Assembly: GCA_012512605.1 (NCBI GenBank)
Contig: JAAZDX010000010.1
Span: forward strand, 1 to 6,542
Reading direction: 5' to 3'
Source: Bacillota bacterium
Lineage (GTDB): Bacteria > Bacillota > UBA4882 > UBA10575
Length of the DNA stretch: 6,542 nt
Part shown: one piece after another, positions 5,169 through 6,542 of the stretch
How the letters are laid out: each line of letters starts with the position of its first letter
Numbering within the stretch: the stretch's first letter is position 1
The notes under the pieces: model-generated
Told to the model about the DNA's origin: nothing
Databases searched by the model: none
What the model saw: only the letters and a program-made list of their open reading frames with translations
Translations under genes and position numbers: made by a program

Positions 5169-5585
5169 ATGGAGCAGAGCAACTACGAATCGACCGCCCG
5201 GCAGTTTCTAGGGATTCCTTACCGCCATGGTGGTCGCGACCGGAAAGGATTGGACTGTTTAGGCCTGGTCCACCTCTTCTACCAAGAACTAGGGATTAAG
5301 ATTCCGGATACGGACGGTCGGCCTTATGCGCCCGATTGGTATAAAAAAGATCCGGAACGTCTCCTTCGTGGTCTCCTCCAAGTCGGAAAGCCGGTGAAAA
5401 TAAGCGCCGAACCGTTACAACCACTGGATCTAGTTTATTTCCGGATGGGGGGCACGATTACCCATGCCGGGATCATGATCGACCAACGTTCGTTCCTCCA
5501 TGTCCTCACCAAACAGACTGTTAAAATTTCCCCCCTTAATCCGGCCTGGAAAAGGCGGCTCCGGGGCGCACGACGCCTCATTTAA
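5169..5585 (+). CDS. NlpC/P60-family cysteine hydrolase (C40-type peptidase), single domain
   Basis: Proteins of this fold cleave gamma-D-glutamyl or related bonds in peptidoglycan stem peptides, or act as amidases. The 138-residue product is just the catalytic domain. FLGIPYRHGGRDRKGLDCLGLV at 13-34 holds the predicted nucleophile C30. THAGIMID at 98-105 holds the predicted base H99, and the third polar residue is probably H111 in SFLHVLT. LDLVYF before the histidine block is also typical. There is no signal peptide, wall-binding or SH3 domain, so it either acts in the cytoplasm or leaves by another route. Single-domain forms like this are also met in phage tail modules, but no phage gene is nearby. 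ATG at 5169 has AAAGGA 8 nt upstream. An intrinsic terminator follows the stop by 18 nt. Confidence 0.88.
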   Translation: MEQSNYESTARQFLGIPYRHGGRDRKGLDCLGLVHLFYQELGIKIPDTDGRPYAPDWYKKDPERLLRGLLQVGKPVKISAEPLQPLDLVYFRMGGTITHAGIMIDQRSFLHVLTKQTVKISPLNPAWKRRLRGARRLI

Positions 5586-5603
5586 ACTATCTTTTGCTGA
5601 GCA

Positions 5604-5630
5604 AGCGGGGCGAACCCGCTATTTTATTTA
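5604..5630 (+). terminator. Intrinsic terminator after the NlpC/P60 gene
   Basis: Stem AGCGGG (5604-5609), 5-nt loop, CCCGCT (5615-5620), followed by ATTTTATTTA. The T-rich tail is on the plus side only; read from the minus strand the stem is followed by TGCTCAGC, so it is not a good terminator for the converging glutamine synthetase gene, whose stop codon lies within the tail. Confidence 0.8.
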
Positions 5631-6542
5631 AAATAGATTCTTTTTATACTCATTGTATAGCTGTTTTACCATTTTCATCTGTGCATCGATCTCCAGCTGC
5701 AGACGGGAAGCCAAGGAATAATTCCGTGCCGCAATGGCCTGCCGCAATTGGGTAAACAAAGAGGTATAATCAGATCGGTCCTTGAGTAATCGACAGCGCA
5801 GGTCATGCACCCGTTGCCAACGTTCTTGGTCGAGCGCATTATGGACCGCTTTTTCATTCCGGATCAGACTCCGGATCACCTCGGCGTTTTCCGGAAGAAT
5901 GCGGTCACATAGTTCGGTCATCCACTGGTTGAGCATTGCCAAAGAATAAGACTGAATAATCGGCAAAGTAAACACATCCCCCGTAGTTAAAACCGCGGTT
6001 TTCTCCGGATAGCGTTCCAGATTGGCCAGGGTCTCCCAGACGGTGGCTGGCGGAATACCGAACAAGCGGTCCCTTTCTTCTTTGGTATAGGCCGCAAAAA
6101 CATCCTCCTCGCTACGGTAGGCGCGTTCGGTTTCCAAGTAGACCGCCGGTTCCCCCGGTTTTTTGGAAAATTCGCGTTCCAGTTCGATACTGGTCCGTCC
6201 GCTTGTCAACGCATATGTAATTCCATCTAACATCCCTTGGTAAATGGCGGCCAGCGCCAGATAATTGTTGGAGTGGGGGTTAGGCGACCGGACCTCAAAA
6301 CGGGTCGCCGCCGGGTTGTTTTGTTCCCGAATCAAACCCACCAACACGGTACGGTTCCGCGAGGGAAGGGTAACATCGTGGCCGACCGAGGCAACAATAC
6401 AGACCGGCGCTTCAAAACCTGGCTGCAAACGGTTGAACGCATCATTGGAAGCGGTAATAAAGGCGCCGATTGCCTCGTAGTTTTTCAGAATACCCATTAA
6501 AGCGCCCCACCCAATCGGGCTCAGAAAATCCTTCTGCCCATC
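5628..6542 (-). CDS. Glutamine synthetase-like protein, C-terminal 304 residues (5' end outside window)
   Basis: The frame stays open to the right edge, so the protein starts outside the window; the ATG at 6497 is internal. Counting from the first visible codon, glutamine synthetase catalytic-domain landmarks are NRLQPGFEAPV near 37-47 (R38), RNRT near 62-65 (R62, R64), IRE (R72), FEVRSPNPHSNNYLALAA at 82-99 (E83, R85) and GMLDGI at 103-108. These correspond to the glutamate, ATP and phosphate contacts of type I enzymes, so activity is plausible. Two oddities stand out. There is an insertion (SVGHDVTLPS) before RNR. About 196 residues also follow GMLDGI, against roughly 90 in type I enzymes; this tail is helical, Arg/Gln/Leu-rich and ends in a lysine-rich stretch. 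It could be a clostridial subfamily or a glutamate-ligase relative with another amine substrate. Confidence 0.85.
   Translation of the reverse strand, partial: DGQKDFLSPIGWGALMGILKNYEAIGAFITASNDAFNRLQPGFEAPVCIVASVGHDVTLPSRNRTVLVGLIREQNNPAATRFEVRSPNPHSNNYLALAAIYQGMLDGITYALTSGRTSIELEREFSKKPGEPAVYLETERAYRSEEDVFAAYTKEERDRLFGIPPATVWETLANLERYPEKTAVLTTGDVFTLPIIQSYSLAMLNQWMTELCDRILPENAEVIRSLIRNEKAVHNALDQERWQRVHDLRCRLLKDRSDYTSLFTQLRQAIAARNYSLASRLQLEIDAQMKMVKQLYNEYKKNLF

Noticed and set aside
6495..6497. ATG at 6497 as the start of a complete short glutamine synthetase
   Set aside because: The frame is open to the window edge, and the residues before the ATG (DFLSPIGWGAL) continue the family pattern; the ATG is internal.

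Overview
The window looks like a piece of a Bacillota chromosome, most likely clostridial in the broad sense. The signs are strong AGGAGG-type ribosome binding sites, roughly balanced base composition, an S2 protein of the Bacillus/Clostridium type starting at GTG, and a Glu/Lys-rich low-complexity-free proteome. No tRNA, rRNA, CRISPR array or transposase is visible. Genus cannot be fixed from the sequence alone.

Layout. From the left edge, all on the minus strand: (1) the first 196 codons of rpsB (ribosomal protein S2), with a near-consensus sigma-A promoter and a leader of about 110 nt; (2) a FecCD-type ABC importer, best read as a corrinoid (vitamin B12) uptake system. Its ATPase is at 745-1566, its permease at 1879-2862 and its binding protein at 2859-3752. 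(3) A conserved protein of the type usually labelled 'quinate 5-dehydrogenase' at 3776-4708 is the promoter-proximal gene of the same row. A 164-nt divergent spacer with a perfect 12-bp palindrome follows. On the plus strand there is then an unrecognised 68-residue ORF (4873-5079) and an NlpC/P60 cysteine hydrolase (5169-5585) that ends in a good intrinsic terminator. Converging on it from the right edge is the C-terminal 304 residues of an atypical glutamine synthetase (minus strand).

How the genes fit together. The quinate-dehydrogenase-like gene, binding protein and permease are tightly packed (23-nt gap, then an ATGA overlap), so they are probably one transcript. The ATPase is set apart by 312 nt that contain no believable gene. 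That gap has a perfect TATAAT box, near-duplicate 18-19 nt segments, and one 13-bp stem whose 3' arm has two alternative partners. It looks like a promoter plus structured leader that gives the ATPase its own control. It does not match the cobalamin riboswitch consensus or any other riboswitch I could recall, and it is the most interesting unexplained stretch of the window.
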